A stretch of DNA of 64,000 bases, from assembly GCF_037992945.1 (NCBI RefSeq), contig NZ_CP150304.1:623501-687500 (forward strand), written 5' to 3'. A program made the translations under genes and the position numbers. Origin of the DNA: Peribacillus sp. FSL E2-0218 (GTDB lineage: Bacteria > Bacillota > Bacilli > Bacillales > DSM-1321). Shown here in pieces: positions 24,406-33,398 of the stretch (within the stretch, counting starts at the first letter, position 1; each line of letters opens with the position of its first letter). Under the pieces are notes generated by a model that was not told the DNA's origin, ran no database searches, and saw only the letters and a list, made by a program, of their open reading frames with translations.

Positions 24406-25790
24406 CAAATATTCAAGATACCCAACTGGAAGTGAACCAAACCCTTCCATTGACCATTAAAAGACTTGGCATTAACGGAGAGGGAGTCGGTTATTTTAAA
24501 AAGAAGGTCGTCTTCGTCCCAGGAGCCTTGCCAGGTGAGGAAATTGTAGCCTCGGTCACAAAGGTACAGCCAAACTTCACCGAGGCGAAAATTAAAACCA
24601 TCCGGAAAGAATCACCGCACCGAATCACCGCGCCCTGCCCGGTTTACGCAGAATGCGGCGGCTGTCAATTACAGCATTTAAGCTATGACCAGCAGCTTGT
24701 TGAAAAACGCGATATCGTCATTCAAGCGATGGAGCGTCATACGAAACTTCCGGTTTCTTCATTAAATATAAAAGAAACGATCGGCATGGAAAACCCTTGG
24801 AATTACCGGAATAAAAGTCAGTACCAGGTCGGTCAAAAAGATGGAAAATTGATTGCGGGCCTATACGGTTTGAATTCCCATACATTGATCGACATCCCGA
24901 ACTGCCTTGTACAGCATAAGGCAACCAATAAAGTGACACGTACAGTGAAAAAGATCCTGAAAAACCTGAACATCTCGATTTATAACGAAAGAAAAAGAAA
25001 GGGCGTAATCCGTACGGTCATCACACGGGTAGGCTTTGAAACTGGCGAGGTGCAGGTCGTCCTTGTGACGGGAGCGGAAGAAATTCCCCAAAAGGATCAG
25101 CTGCTTAAACAAATTCGCGATCAGCTTCCTGAAGTGAAATCAGTCGTACAAAACATCAACAACCGAAATACCTCGCTTATATTTGGTGAGAAAACGATTC
25201 ATCTTGCTGGCGGAAAAGTCATCAACGAAACATTGGGTGACTTATCATACGAACTATCAGCCCGTACCTTCTTCCAGCTTAATCCTGTCCAAACGGTCCG
25301 CATGTATGATGAAGTGAAAAAGGCAGCAGCACTGACCGGTACGGAAAAAGTTGTCGATGCCTATTGCGGAGTCGGAACGATCGGACTATGGCTTTCTGAA
25401 GAGGCTAAAGAGGTTCGTGGAATGGATGTCATCAAAGAATCGATTGAAGACGCCAAGAAAAATGCAAAAAAACATAAGCGAAGCAACATGCACTACGAAA
25501 CAGGAAAAGCTGAAAACATCCTGCCTCGCTGGATCAAAGAGGGCTGGAAGCCGGACATACTCGTCGTCGATCCGCCAAGAACAGGCTGCGATCAAGCGCT
25601 GCTTCAAACAATTTTGAAGGCAAAACCGAAAAAGATTGTGTACGTTTCCTGCAACCCGTCCACACTGGCAAAGGACCTGCAGGAATTGAGCACCATTTAT
25701 GAGGTGCAATCCATACAGCCTGTGGACATGTTCCCGCAAACGAGCCATGTGGAGTGTGTCTCGCAACTCATCTTAAAAGAAGGCAACTAA
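24402..25790 (+). CDS. rlmD: 23S rRNA (uracil-5-)-methyltransferase, RlmD/RumA family (YfjO-like)
   Basis: This 462-residue enzyme methylates uridine C5 in 23S rRNA with SAM. It has an N-terminal TRAM domain (IKRLGINGEGVGYFKKKVVFV), a 4Fe-4S cluster site CPVYAECGGCQLQHL with a further Cys in PNCLVQHK, then the methyltransferase domain: VVDAYCGVGTIGLWL, VVDPPRTGC and the catalytic Cys in VYVSCNPSTLAKDL. B. subtilis has two paralogues (YefA/RlmCD and YfjO); gene order favours YfjO, so the exact target base is uncertain. ATGA overlap with the glycosylase gene. Confidence 0.88.
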   Translation: MTNIQDTQLEVNQTLPLTIKRLGINGEGVGYFKKKVVFVPGALPGEEIVASVTKVQPNFTEAKIKTIRKESPHRITAPCPVYAECGGCQLQHLSYDQQLVEKRDIVIQAMERHTKLPVSSLNIKETIGMENPWNYRNKSQYQVGQKDGKLIAGLYGLNSHTLIDIPNCLVQHKATNKVTRTVKKILKNLNISIYNERKRKGVIRTVITRVGFETGEVQVVLVTGAEEIPQKDQLLKQIRDQLPEVKSVVQNINNRNTSLIFGEKTIHLAGGKVINETLGDLSYELSARTFFQLNPVQTVRMYDEVKKAAALTGTEKVVDAYCGVGTIGLWLSEEAKEVRGMDVIKESIEDAKKNAKKHKRSNMHYETGKAENILPRWIKEGWKPDILVVDPPRTGCDQALLQTILKAKPKKIVYVSCNPSTLAKDLQELSTIYEVQSIQPVDMFPQTSHVECVSQLILKEGN

Positions 25791-25813
25791 CCCGATACGG
25801 GAGTTGCCTTTTC
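25782..25813 (+). terminator. Terminator overlapping the methyltransferase stop
   Basis: GGCAACT (25782-25788) pairs with AGTTGCC (25802-25808), with an inner CCCG/CGGG stem and a T-run. Confidence 0.85.
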
Positions 25814-26024
25814 CTTATTGTATTTGTCTGAATAGGAAGGCTACCATTCATGACCGATTTTCGTTAAAATAAACATTGCCGATTTTCACGAATTGTAAAT
25901 GTTCTTGTGTTTGATAATGAATTATTAAGCATGATATACGTGTAAAAGAAGTGTAGCATTTGACTGCTTATTTTCTAAATGAGAGTTTGAAATTTTATCC
26001 ATAGTGAGAGGATTTGAGTTTGTA

Positions 26025-27005
26025 ATGATAGATAATTTTTGGCGTGATTTACCACGGCCATTTTTTGTACTGGCACCAATGGAAGATGTGACTGATGTTG
26101 TTTTTCGTCACGTAGTAAGTGAAGCCGGTCGACCGGATGTATTTTTCACGGAGTTTACAAACTCGGATAGCTATTGTCATCCAGAGGGGATGAAAAGTGT
26201 GCGTGGCCGCTTGATGTTTACAGAAGATGAACAGCCAATGGTGGCACATATTTGGGGGGATAATCCCGATTATTTCCGTCAAATGAGTATTGGCATGGCG
26301 GAGCTTGGGTTTAAAGGAATCGATATCAATATGGGTTGTCCTGTACCGAATGTGGCTTCGAGAGGGAAAGGCAGCGGCCTTATTCTGCGTCCAGATACTG
26401 CGGCAGATCTTATCCAAGCGGCAAAAGCGGGCGGACTTCCTGTCAGCGTGAAAACACGACTTGGCTTTGAGGATGTGAATGAGTGGGAGGAGTGGCTAAC
26501 GCATATTTTGAAACAGGATGTTGCGAACCTTTCCATTCATTTACGTACAAGAAAGGAAATGAGCCAAGTGGATGCACATTGGGAACTCATTCCGGAAATC
26601 AAAAAATTACGTGACCGCATTGCACCCAATACACTACTAACAATCAATGGAGACATTCCGGATCGTCAAACCGGACTCCAGCTTGCTGAAAAATATGGGA
26701 TTGATGGCGTTATGATCGGGCGAGGCATTTTTAAGAATCCTTTCGCTTTTGAAAAAGAACCAAAAGAGCATAGCAGTAAAGAATACCTTGATCTTTTAAG
26801 GCTGCAGCTTGATCTTCAAGATCAATATGCGGAAGTGCTGCCACGTTCCATCACAGGGCTTCATCGCTTTTTCAAAATTTACGTCAAAGGATTCCGCGGA
26901 GCTGGTGAACTAAGAAACCAGTTAATGAATACGAAATCAACTGATGAAGTGCGTGCATTGCTTGATAACTTTGGAAAACAAAACGGCGACAGTGAACTGA
27001 GATGA
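26025..27005 (+). CDS. dus: tRNA-dihydrouridine synthase (Dus family)
   Basis: This 326-residue flavoenzyme reduces uridines in tRNA D-loops. The TIM-barrel start APMEDVTDVVFR, the active-site Cys in INMGCPVPNVASRGKGSGL, the FMN-phosphate region TINGDIPD and GVMIGRGIFKNPFAF are all present, as is a C-terminal helical tRNA-binding domain. Start ATG 26025 (MIDNFWRDL) is the likeliest, though GAGAGGAT upstream is somewhat far; GTG 26004 is the alternative. Single gene with a strong terminator. Confidence 0.9.
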   Translation: MIDNFWRDLPRPFFVLAPMEDVTDVVFRHVVSEAGRPDVFFTEFTNSDSYCHPEGMKSVRGRLMFTEDEQPMVAHIWGDNPDYFRQMSIGMAELGFKGIDINMGCPVPNVASRGKGSGLILRPDTAADLIQAAKAGGLPVSVKTRLGFEDVNEWEEWLTHILKQDVANLSIHLRTRKEMSQVDAHWELIPEIKKLRDRIAPNTLLTINGDIPDRQTGLQLAEKYGIDGVMIGRGIFKNPFAFEKEPKEHSSKEYLDLLRLQLDLQDQYAEVLPRSITGLHRFFKIYVKGFRGAGELRNQLMNTKSTDEVRALLDNFGKQNGDSELR

Positions 27006-27031
27006 CTCGCAAAAGGTTTGTCGTGATGAAA

Positions 27032-27071
27032 CTGAAAATCCGGGAATCCGTAATGGTTCCCGGATTTTCAG
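27032..27071 (+). terminator. Terminator of dus
   Basis: Perfect 15-bp stem of 27032-27046 with 27057-27071. Confidence 0.88.
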
Positions 27072-27144
27072 CTGTGTTTATTCCCAGCCATTTGTGAAAT
27101 AATGAAGGTACTGTGAAAAAGAAAACGATACAGGAGGTTTATGA

Positions 27145-27660
27145 ATGCATAATCATGATATATTAATCCGATTAAGGTATGCGCTCGATATAAAAAATAA
27201 AGATATGGTAGAGATATTCAAACTTGGGGATATTGACGTGACAAGGGAAGAAGTCATGCAGATGCTCACAAAACCAAAAGATGGATTCGATGATGAATAC
27301 GAAGATGATATCGATGATGATGGTATAAACTGCAATAACATGATGTTGGAGTCCTTTTTAAATGGCTTGATCATTTTTAAAAGAGGGAAGCAAGAGCCAA
27401 AACCGAACCAGCCCGAAAGTCCGGCACCAGCTCCAAGGATCAAGGAAAGCATGAATAATATTTTGCTGAAGAAATTGAAAATAGCCCTGTCGTTGACCAG
27501 TGAGGACGTGATTGATATTCTGGATGAAGCTGGGGTCATGATAAATAAAGGGGAACTAAGCGCCATCTTAAGAAAAGTGGGGCATAGGAATTATAAAGAG
27601 TGCGGGGATAAATACGCCAGGAATTTCTTAAAAGGATTAGCTTATAAATACAGGGGATAA
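27145..27660 (+). CDS. DUF1456 (YehS-like) protein
   Basis: This 171-residue protein carries two copies of a roughly 65-residue helical domain: NHDILIRLRYALDIKNKDMVEI at the start and NNILLKKLKIALSLTSEDVIDI after residue 103. They are joined by an acidic and Pro-rich linker. This tandem layout is typical of the DUF1456/YehS family, whose function is unknown. ATG 27145 follows CAGGAGG. A hairpin terminator lies about 100 bp after the stop. Confidence 0.82.
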   Translation: MHNHDILIRLRYALDIKNKDMVEIFKLGDIDVTREEVMQMLTKPKDGFDDEYEDDIDDDGINCNNMMLESFLNGLIIFKRGKQEPKPNQPESPAPAPRIKESMNNILLKKLKIALSLTSEDVIDILDEAGVMINKGELSAILRKVGHRNYKECGDKYARNFLKGLAYKYRG

Positions 27661-28299
27661 GGTGCGGCGAAGAAGTGGACTACCCCACTTAGCTGCTGCA
27701 CTTTATCAAGATATTGAAGAGACGCTTTTTCAGGTACATTCCGAAACAGCGTTGGTGAAAGGCTTGGGCGGTAGGCTCAAGCCTTTTCCTATGTTCGGGC
27801 ATGCATTAGGCAGCCATCTGGACAATGCGAAACCTCTACATGCAGCCCTGTGAATGCGAAGGGCGGGCTGGATTGAATCCTTCCCAGCACCTGCCCGTTT
27901 TTCCTTGATCGATATAGCCCGTTATCAAGAAGTTCGCCAATTTTTCAAGCTCTGGTTTACCTGTCGCAGCTGGATTAGCAAATGAAGGATATAAGCGGTT
28001 TTTTTCCAGAACCACGTCTAACATGGAGACAGGTCCAGACGGTGCTCCTGTGGCAATCATCCCCGTGTTACCATTGGTTTCCCTGTCTCTTATTCCAGAT
28101 TGCTGTATATACAATATTCAGAAAAATATTATTATTTGAAGATATTACTTTATATATAAGCATTTCTAAAACCTACTAAAAAAACTATATAAATTAGGAT
28201 TGTATTAATATAGAATAATATGTATTATTATTTAAAAATAATAATTTATAGAATGACTATATAAGTGTTAACTTTTTGAATAAGGAGTTTTGACAAAAG
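27661..28299. other. Intergenic region: terminator plus possible gene remnant
   Basis: AAAGGCTTG (27758-27766)/CAAGCCTTT (27778-27786) plus T-run terminates the DUF1456 gene. A leftward frame at 27836-28114 reads protein-like (NTGMIATGAPSGPVSMLDV, then PSFANPAATGKPELEKL) but I cannot name it and its start has no ribosome-binding site, so it may be a decayed gene. From 28115 the sequence is very AT-rich and probably holds the promoter of the downstream carrier gene. Confidence 0.45.
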
Positions 28300-29700
28300 A
28301 TGTTTAAGGGAAAAAAAGGTACTGAAAAGAAAACGGGCATTAACGCACATGTGTTAATCTTCTCGTTAATCGTTATTGCAGCAGTTTTGACATATATTGT
28401 CCCAGCCGGTCATTATGACAAGGTTGAGGTTAAAGGACATAGTGAGATTGATCCGGATACATTTAGATTCATCGATAGTGATCCAGTGGGGTTATTGGAG
28501 TTGTTCAGTAATATTCATACAGGTATGGTCAATGGTGCAGGGACGATATTCTTTGTTTTAATCATCGGAGGGGTATTCGGTATTATCAGCGCAACAGGGG
28601 CACTCGATACGTTCATAACCTCATTCGCCCGGAAGATGGCGAATCGCGAGAAGCTAATCATACCGGTCTTGATGCTGTTTTTTGCGATTTGCGGTGCTAC
28701 GATGGGGATGTCTGATGAGACGGCAGTTTATGTGGGGTTGCTTGTGCCGCTAACGATCGCTTTAGGGTTTGATGCGGTAACCGGTTTTGCGATCGTTGTG
28801 GTTGGTGCATCGATGGGTTATACAGCTGGGTTCATGAATCCCTTTACAGTTGGCGTTGCACAGGGCATAGCGGAGCTGCCGACCTTTTCGGGTATTGGCT
28901 ATCGCCTGATCGTTTTCGCTATCTTTTATATTATCGCCGTCATGTTCGTTTATCGACATGCGATGAAGGTGAAGGCGAATCCGGAGCTTGGCAGTTATGG
29001 CAAATTCGGGCGTTTAAATCAAGATACCAAACAACAACCAGCAGTGAAAATGACTTTTCGTCATAAATTGGTACTTGGTGCATTTTTACTTAACTTCATC
29101 ATCTTAATTTTCGGGGTGATGAAATATGAATGGTATGTTACGGAGATTGCCGGTCTGTTTTTGATGTTCGGCATTATCATGGGAATACTCGGGAGACTAT
29201 CGCCATCCAGCATTGCCGATAGCTTTGTGAAGGGCGCCGCGGAACTAATTGGCGGTGCCATCATTATCGGTTTGGCACAAGCAGTCCTTGTTATTTTTGA
29301 GTCTGGAGGATTGATGGATACAATCCTTTACTATGCTTCTGACTTATTGAATATGATTCCTTCGGGGTTTGCCGCTGTGGGCATGATGATTTTACAGCTC
29401 ATCATTAATTTCTTGGTTCCTTCTGGAAGTGGACAAGCGGCACTTACCATGCCTTTAATGTCACCTCTTGCCGACCTTGTAGGTGTAACAAGGCAAACGG
29501 CCGTGCTTGCTTTCCAATTCGGGGATGGAATTGCGGCAAGTATATTCCCAACGAATGGTGCGCTCATTGCATCTCTTACGATCGCGGGAATCCCATGGAA
29601 CAAATGGGTGAAATGGTATATTCCGTTCTTCATCATCCAATTGATTGTCTGTGCGATTTTATTAGTTGTGGCAGAGTGGATCAACTACGGACCATTTTAA
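28300..29700 (+). CDS. YfcC-family carrier (arginine/ornithine or C4-dicarboxylate-like)
   Basis: This 466-residue membrane protein has about twelve helices. It matches the YfcC/ArcD-like anaerobic carrier superfamily: FSLIVIAAVLTYIVPAGHYD at the start, CGATMGMSDETAVYVGLLVP and GASMGYTAGFMNPFTVGVAQ, and the re-entrant-like SGSGQAALTMPLMSPLADL near 375. Substrates of this group are amino acids or dipeptide breakdown products. The next reading frame is a decayed M20 amidohydrolase, and such carriers often pair with M20 hydrolases, so the original system probably imported an N-acyl or peptide-like substrate. Confidence 0.85.
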   Translation: MFKGKKGTEKKTGINAHVLIFSLIVIAAVLTYIVPAGHYDKVEVKGHSEIDPDTFRFIDSDPVGLLELFSNIHTGMVNGAGTIFFVLIIGGVFGIISATGALDTFITSFARKMANREKLIIPVLMLFFAICGATMGMSDETAVYVGLLVPLTIALGFDAVTGFAIVVVGASMGYTAGFMNPFTVGVAQGIAELPTFSGIGYRLIVFAIFYIIAVMFVYRHAMKVKANPELGSYGKFGRLNQDTKQQPAVKMTFRHKLVLGAFLLNFIILIFGVMKYEWYVTEIAGLFLMFGIIMGILGRLSPSSIADSFVKGAAELIGGAIIIGLAQAVLVIFESGGLMDTILYYASDLLNMIPSGFAAVGMMILQLIINFLVPSGSGQAALTMPLMSPLADLVGVTRQTAVLAFQFGDGIAASIFPTNGALIASLTIAGIPWNKWVKWYIPFFIIQLIVCAILLVVAEWINYGPF

Positions 29701-29718
29701 GAAAAGGAAATTCTATCA

Positions 29719-30264
29719 ATGTTTGAAACGATAGCGAAACAGGCGGTAGCAGATCGGCGCTACCTACATGAAACCAAGAGCTCTCTGGAAGCGAGTGGCA
29801 AACAAAGACATTCATACGTGAGCGACTTGAAGCATTAAATCTCCAGGTTTTGGACTTCGATCTCCCCGTGGTTACATGAAAGGAACGCAGGGCGAAAACC
29901 GATCGCCATGCGTGCAACTATCGTCGCATTGCCAATCATCCCTGAGGAGGGAAATAAACCGAATATCTCCAAGGTGAAGGACATTCCGCATGCTTCCGGG
30001 CATGACGGTCATACAGCCATTCTGCTGGCGACAGCGGAATGGTTCCTATTCATCATCCAATTGGCAGAGGAAATTATGCCAAGTGGTACCGACCGCTTCG
30101 TTAAAATGGGTGTGTTGGAAGGTGGAGAAGCGAATTTTGGCATTCAGTTGTGGCAAAGCATGGATGGGGAAGAAGGGCTTGAAAGCCGGAGGTTACGGCA
30201 ATGGTTAAAGAATATCGCTAATAATCCGAATGACTCCGGCACAGCTTTGGAGTCATTTTTTTGA
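29719..30264 (+). pseudogene. Decayed M20-family amidohydrolase
   Basis: From ATG 29719 the frame reads MFETIAKQAVADRRYLHET, then breaks. KGTQGENR-like and LPIIPEEGN fragments follow, and then HASGHDGHTAILLATAEWF, the metal-binding block of M20D hydrolases (normally CGHDGHTA). Further pieces (LAEEIMPSGTDRFVKMGVLEGGEANFGIQLW) resemble the next conserved region (EE, GVLEGVDAIFG.HLW), but in shifted frames and with large deletions between them. The C-terminal half is missing. It directly follows the YfcC-type carrier, so an operon partner has been lost. Confidence 0.75.
30229..30263 (+). terminator. Terminator of the carrier/pseudogene unit
   Basis: AATGACTCC (30229-30237) pairs with GGAGTCATT (30249-30257), followed by T residues. 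Confidence 0.85.
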
Positions 30265-30324
30265 TGGAAGAATGGAAGTGTAAGAGTATGTTGACGGGCA
30301 ACTCCATTCAGCTGGAACATGACG

Positions 30325-30352
30325 AAAACCCGCAATCTTTGAAATGCGGGTT
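30325..30352 (-). terminator. Terminator of the chemoreceptor gene
   Basis: AAAACCCGCA (30325-30334) and TGCGGGTT (30345-30352); the leftward transcript ends GCGGGTTTTC. Confidence 0.75.
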
Positions 30353-30359
30353 ACATCGT

Positions 30360-31898
30360 TTAAGATGGCGCTTTTTGGTTTAGATTGACAACCAACTCCG
30401 CCACTTGTTTTGCCTGACCCTCCAGATGAAGAGATTGCTTCATCAAAGATACCATCAAGAAAGCTTGTTCACTTGTAGAAGTCTCAATCTGCTGGTTTGC
30501 GGCACGAGATTCCTGTGAATCATGCAGGATGGACCCAAATACTTCATGAATGTTCCTGTTCGTCTCTGTTAGTTGATTTATGCTTGATTCATAGAGACGC
30601 AATAGCTGGTTCACACCTTCGTTGGAAGAATAAATCGATCCGAATACCAGCTGGGATTCATGAGCAATCTTCGCTCCTTGTTCTACATCCATGATGGAAT
30701 GTTCTACTTGCTTCTGGATCAATTCCGTTTCGTCTTGGATTTTACTGACCACACGGACAATTTCCTGGGCAGATAGATCTGACTGGTTAGCGAGATTCCT
30801 GACTTCTTCCGCAACGACTGCAAATCCTTTTCCTGCATCTCCCGCACGTGCTGCCTCTATGGAAGCATTAAGGGCTAAAAGATTAGTCTGATCGGAAATA
30901 CGGTTAATCATGATGGTGAATTGCTCGATTTCTTGTATTCGCTGTTTAAATCGATGAATCGTACCTGCCAAACCGGATACATGTTCAGTGACTAACTTTA
31001 ACTGAATATGAAGTTTCTTCATCAGCTGCTGGCCGGTATCCACATGAGTGCTGGTGGAATTGGAGTTTTCGGCAACCTCATGCGTACGCTTTGTAAGGTT
31101 GAGGACCTGTTCTTCCATGCCCTTCAGCTTCAGCATATTGGATTCCGACAGGTCCAATTTGCGTTCCGTTTTTACAGACATGTCCTGGATATTGGCATTA
31201 ATTTGAGCTGAGGCACTATTGGTTTCCTGACTCGTTCCTTTTATCTCCGATGAGACAAGCAGCATTTCTTGTGACATTATATCCAATGCCGTAAGCAGCT
31301 CCGTTGTTTTTTGCTCGATTTTGCGGTTTTGCTCCCATAGGTTTCTTTTCATCGATTTTTTATGCAAAAGCAGGACGATCGTTGCCCCGCTAGTCAAAAT
31401 TAGAAAGACTGCGTGTACCAGCAGAAGCGAAAAGGCATAATTGGATGTTCCGCAAAGCAGCTCCGGAAATAAGAAGTAACCTACCAGATGTTGCAAGGCA
31501 AAAATCATCGTGCTCAACAGGACAAGCTGGATGGAATCGAAGAAAGCGATTAAAGCGATGACCATAAAAATTGAAAAATGATACTCAACCAAACCATTTC
31601 CCCCAGCTATCATGGATATCGAGGAAAAGGTGAGGCAGAGCGTGATGGACCAAGGCAGCAACGGATGATTTCTATTTTTCTTATAGAAGATGGTTGCGAT
31701 AAGGAAGAATAAGATAGGCAGCATAAACAATAGGACAAGCGAAAATTCCAGGTAAGAAGGAAGTTCAGCAATTCCCCGCATCATGAGATAGTCCTGTAAA
31801 AACCCCGTGTACCTGTGCAAGAAGTGAATGAAAATCCCCATTAAAACCGTTCCTGCACTAAACATCAGCATTAAATAATTCCCTTTGAATTTATTCAT
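30360..31898 (-). CDS. Methyl-accepting chemotaxis protein with polytopic membrane sensor
   Basis: This 512-residue receptor has an N-terminal region of about six membrane helices (to roughly residue 190) instead of an extracellular Cache or four-helix sensor. A cytoplasmic signalling coiled coil follows, with the conserved hairpin tip ISDQTNLLALNASIEAARAG and GKGFAVVAEEVRNLA near residues 335-375. There is no HAMP domain that I can recognise. The sensor may respond to membrane state or hydrophobic signals, which is inference. ATG 31898 (MNKFKGNY) follows GAGGAG; an in-frame TTG at 31913 lies in that site. Confidence 0.88.
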   Translation of the reverse strand: MNKFKGNYLMLMFSAGTVLMGIFIHFLHRYTGFLQDYLMMRGIAELPSYLEFSLVLLFMLPILFFLIATIFYKKNRNHPLLPWSITLCLTFSSISMIAGGNGLVEYHFSIFMVIALIAFFDSIQLVLLSTMIFALQHLVGYFLFPELLCGTSNYAFSLLLVHAVFLILTSGATIVLLLHKKSMKRNLWEQNRKIEQKTTELLTALDIMSQEMLLVSSEIKGTSQETNSASAQINANIQDMSVKTERKLDLSESNMLKLKGMEEQVLNLTKRTHEVAENSNSTSTHVDTGQQLMKKLHIQLKLVTEHVSGLAGTIHRFKQRIQEIEQFTIMINRISDQTNLLALNASIEAARAGDAGKGFAVVAEEVRNLANQSDLSAQEIVRVVSKIQDETELIQKQVEHSIMDVEQGAKIAHESQLVFGSIYSSNEGVNQLLRLYESSINQLTETNRNIHEVFGSILHDSQESRAANQQIETSTSEQAFLMVSLMKQSLHLEGQAKQVAELVVNLNQKAPS

Positions 31899-31931
31899 GG
31901 TCAGACTCCTCAATCAGTTAATAATCCAGAT

Positions 31932-31965
31932 AAAAAAAGCCAACTAAACATAACGTTTAATTGGC
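31932..31965 (-). terminator. Terminator of the small-gene unit upstream of the chemoreceptor
   Basis: GCCAACTAAAC (31939-31949) pairs with GTTTAATTGGC (31955-31965) with one wobble; seven A on the left give the U-tract leftward. It lies 9 bp after the stop of a start-less reading frame. Confidence 0.8.
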
Positions 31966-31973
31966 CGGTTGCG

Positions 31974-32123
31974 CTACTGACTCCAAACCATCCAAGCGCC
32001 CATATACGGATAGTTCTTCAAAGTCTCAGGATTTAGATAATAACTATATCGGTTCGGATTTAGAAATCTTGACGGTTTAAAACCTGGTAAAAAATAGAAG
32101 GTGTCCTGGGAGAATGCTTCAAT
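31974..32123 (-). CDS. Possible small Tyr/Pro/Asn-rich protein without canonical start
   Basis: The leftward frame ending at TAG 31974 reads FYFLPGFKPSRFLNP, NRYSYYLNPETLKNY, PYMGAWMVWSQ: strongly protein-like and followed at once by a terminator. The frame is open back to 32168, but holds no ATG, GTG or TTG before the conserved-looking part. ATT at 32123, preceded by AAGGT, is the only candidate start; a frameshift from an overlapping ATG frame (MRSIRNKTKW) is the alternative. It lies just after the 79-codon gene at 32153. Confidence 0.4.
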   Translation of the reverse strand: MEAFSQDTFYFLPGFKPSRFLNPNRYSYYLNPETLKNYPYMGAWMVWSQ

Positions 32124-32152
32124 ACCTTGTGAACCCGATTCCCCATTTTGTT

Positions 32153-32392
32153 TTATTTCGAATGCTTCTCATTCCCGTGTTTAAAGTTACCCGTAATCTT
32201 GGCGAGAAGCAATTGAACCTCCAATATGCTGTGTTCACAGTTTTTAATTTTTTTTATCAGGCGCTCGGCTTGTTTATCCTTTACGACCATGATTTGCTTC
32301 TTATTGAAATAAATGATCATGGTTGCTTTCTTTGTGAGGATATAAGTGAAGGGTTCTTCCAATAATTTATTTCTTTTATCTATTCCGCTCAT
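32153..32392 (-). CDS. Conserved small cytosolic protein of Bacillus type, unknown function
   Basis: This 79-residue basic protein starts at ATG 32392 after AAGGAGATATTTC. It reads LLEEPFTYILTKKATMIIY, then KQIMVVKDKQAERLI and ends in LLLAKITGNFKHGN. From memory small Bacillus proteins with an EPFTY start and a K.TGNFKRGN end recur and lack a known role. It shares a transcript direction with the start-less frame at 31974. Confidence 0.65.
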   Translation of the reverse strand: MSGIDKRNKLLEEPFTYILTKKATMIIYFNKKQIMVVKDKQAERLIKKIKNCEHSILEVQLLLAKITGNFKHGNEKHSK

Positions 32393-32484
32393 TGAAATAT
32401 CTCCTTTTTATAACGTTTTTGCCATATGTGCCACTTTTTAGTTTTAATATTCCTATTTTTTAGAAGAGTTAAGAAAAACACGAA

Positions 32485-32511
32485 AAATATTATTTGGAGA
32501 AAATAATATTT
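32485..32511. promoter_or_regulatory. 11-bp perfect inverted repeat upstream of the amino-acid transporter
   Basis: AAATATTATTT (32485-32495), spacer GGAGA, AAATAATATTT (32501-32511). It lies about 95 bp before the binding-protein gene and upstream of TATAAT-like boxes, so it is a candidate operator. The regulator is not identified. Confidence 0.45.
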
Positions 32512-32607
32512 ATTCTAAAAATTCATATTATAATACTTTATTCTTATGCTATATTATAGGGAGAATTATTTATTATCACGCATAATCAAAGAATTGGAGT
32601 GATTTCA

Positions 32608-33384
32608 ATGAAGAAACTTGGTTTACTTAGTTTGTTTTTGATTTTGACTATCTTTATCTCGGCATGTGGGAGCAATGATGGGAAAGATGCTGGTGACGAA
32701 AAGAAAAATGAAAAAGTATATAAAGTGGGCGTGGATACGACATATCCGCCGTTTGAATTCAAAGAAGGAAACGAATATAAAGGCATTGATATTGATTTAA
32801 TCAATGCAATTGCGAAAGACCAGAATTTTAAAATCAAGTTATCTCCGATGGATTTCGGCGGGATCATTCCAGCGATGCAAGCAAACCAGCTTGATGTGGC
32901 CATTGCAGGCATGAGCATTACCGAAGATAGAAAAAAGGTTGTTGATTTCTCGACGCCATATTTCGATGCAGGTTTGACTGTCGTCGTTACGAAGGATAAT
33001 AAGTCCACTAAATCGGTTGCTGACCTTAAGGGGAAGACGGTAGCGGTCAAAAAAGGGACAACTGGTGCCAAATACGCACAGGATAATGCTGGTAAATTAA
33101 AGATTAAAGTGGTTCAGTTCAATGACTCTCCAGCGATGTTCCAGGAAGTGTCGAATGGCAATGCCGATGCACTTATCGAAGATTATCCGGTAATCTCGTA
33201 TGCCATTGCCCAAAAAGACCTTGGCTTGAAAACCGTAGGTGAGCGCTTGAATGGGGATCAGTATGGAATTGCTGTATTGAAAGGCGAAAACCAGGATCTA
33301 TTGAAGAAAATAGATGCGGGTCTTGCCAATCTGAAAAAAGACGGCAAATATGATGAAATCATAAAAACGTATCTTGGTGAATAG
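32608..33384 (+). CDS. artP: Amino-acid ABC transporter substrate-binding lipoprotein (ArtP/GlnH-like)
   Basis: This 258-residue family-3 binding protein has a lipoprotein signal with lipobox FISAC (Cys about residue 20). It shows YKVGVDTTYPPFEF and KGIDIDLINAIAK, the ligand-binding opening of polar amino-acid receptors, and later FDAGLTVVV and the GTTGAKYA and DALIEDYPV elements. A single permease gene and an ATPase follow, the ArtPQR layout of B. subtilis (arginine); glutamine or another polar amino acid is possible. ATG 32608 is chosen after TTGGAGTGAT. A hairpin between this gene and the permease probably raises the level of the binding protein. Confidence 0.85.
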   Translation: MKKLGLLSLFLILTIFISACGSNDGKDAGDEKKNEKVYKVGVDTTYPPFEFKEGNEYKGIDIDLINAIAKDQNFKIKLSPMDFGGIIPAMQANQLDVAIAGMSITEDRKKVVDFSTPYFDAGLTVVVTKDNKSTKSVADLKGKTVAVKKGTTGAKYAQDNAGKLKIKVVQFNDSPAMFQEVSNGNADALIEDYPVISYAIAQKDLGLKTVGERLNGDQYGIAVLKGENQDLLKKIDAGLANLKKDGKYDEIIKTYLGE

Positions 33385-33398
33385 ATTAAAGGCTCAAT

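Noticed and set aside
27662..27853. 63-codon rightward frame after the DUF1456 gene
   Set aside because: It spans the terminator hairpin of that gene and lacks a ribosome-binding site.
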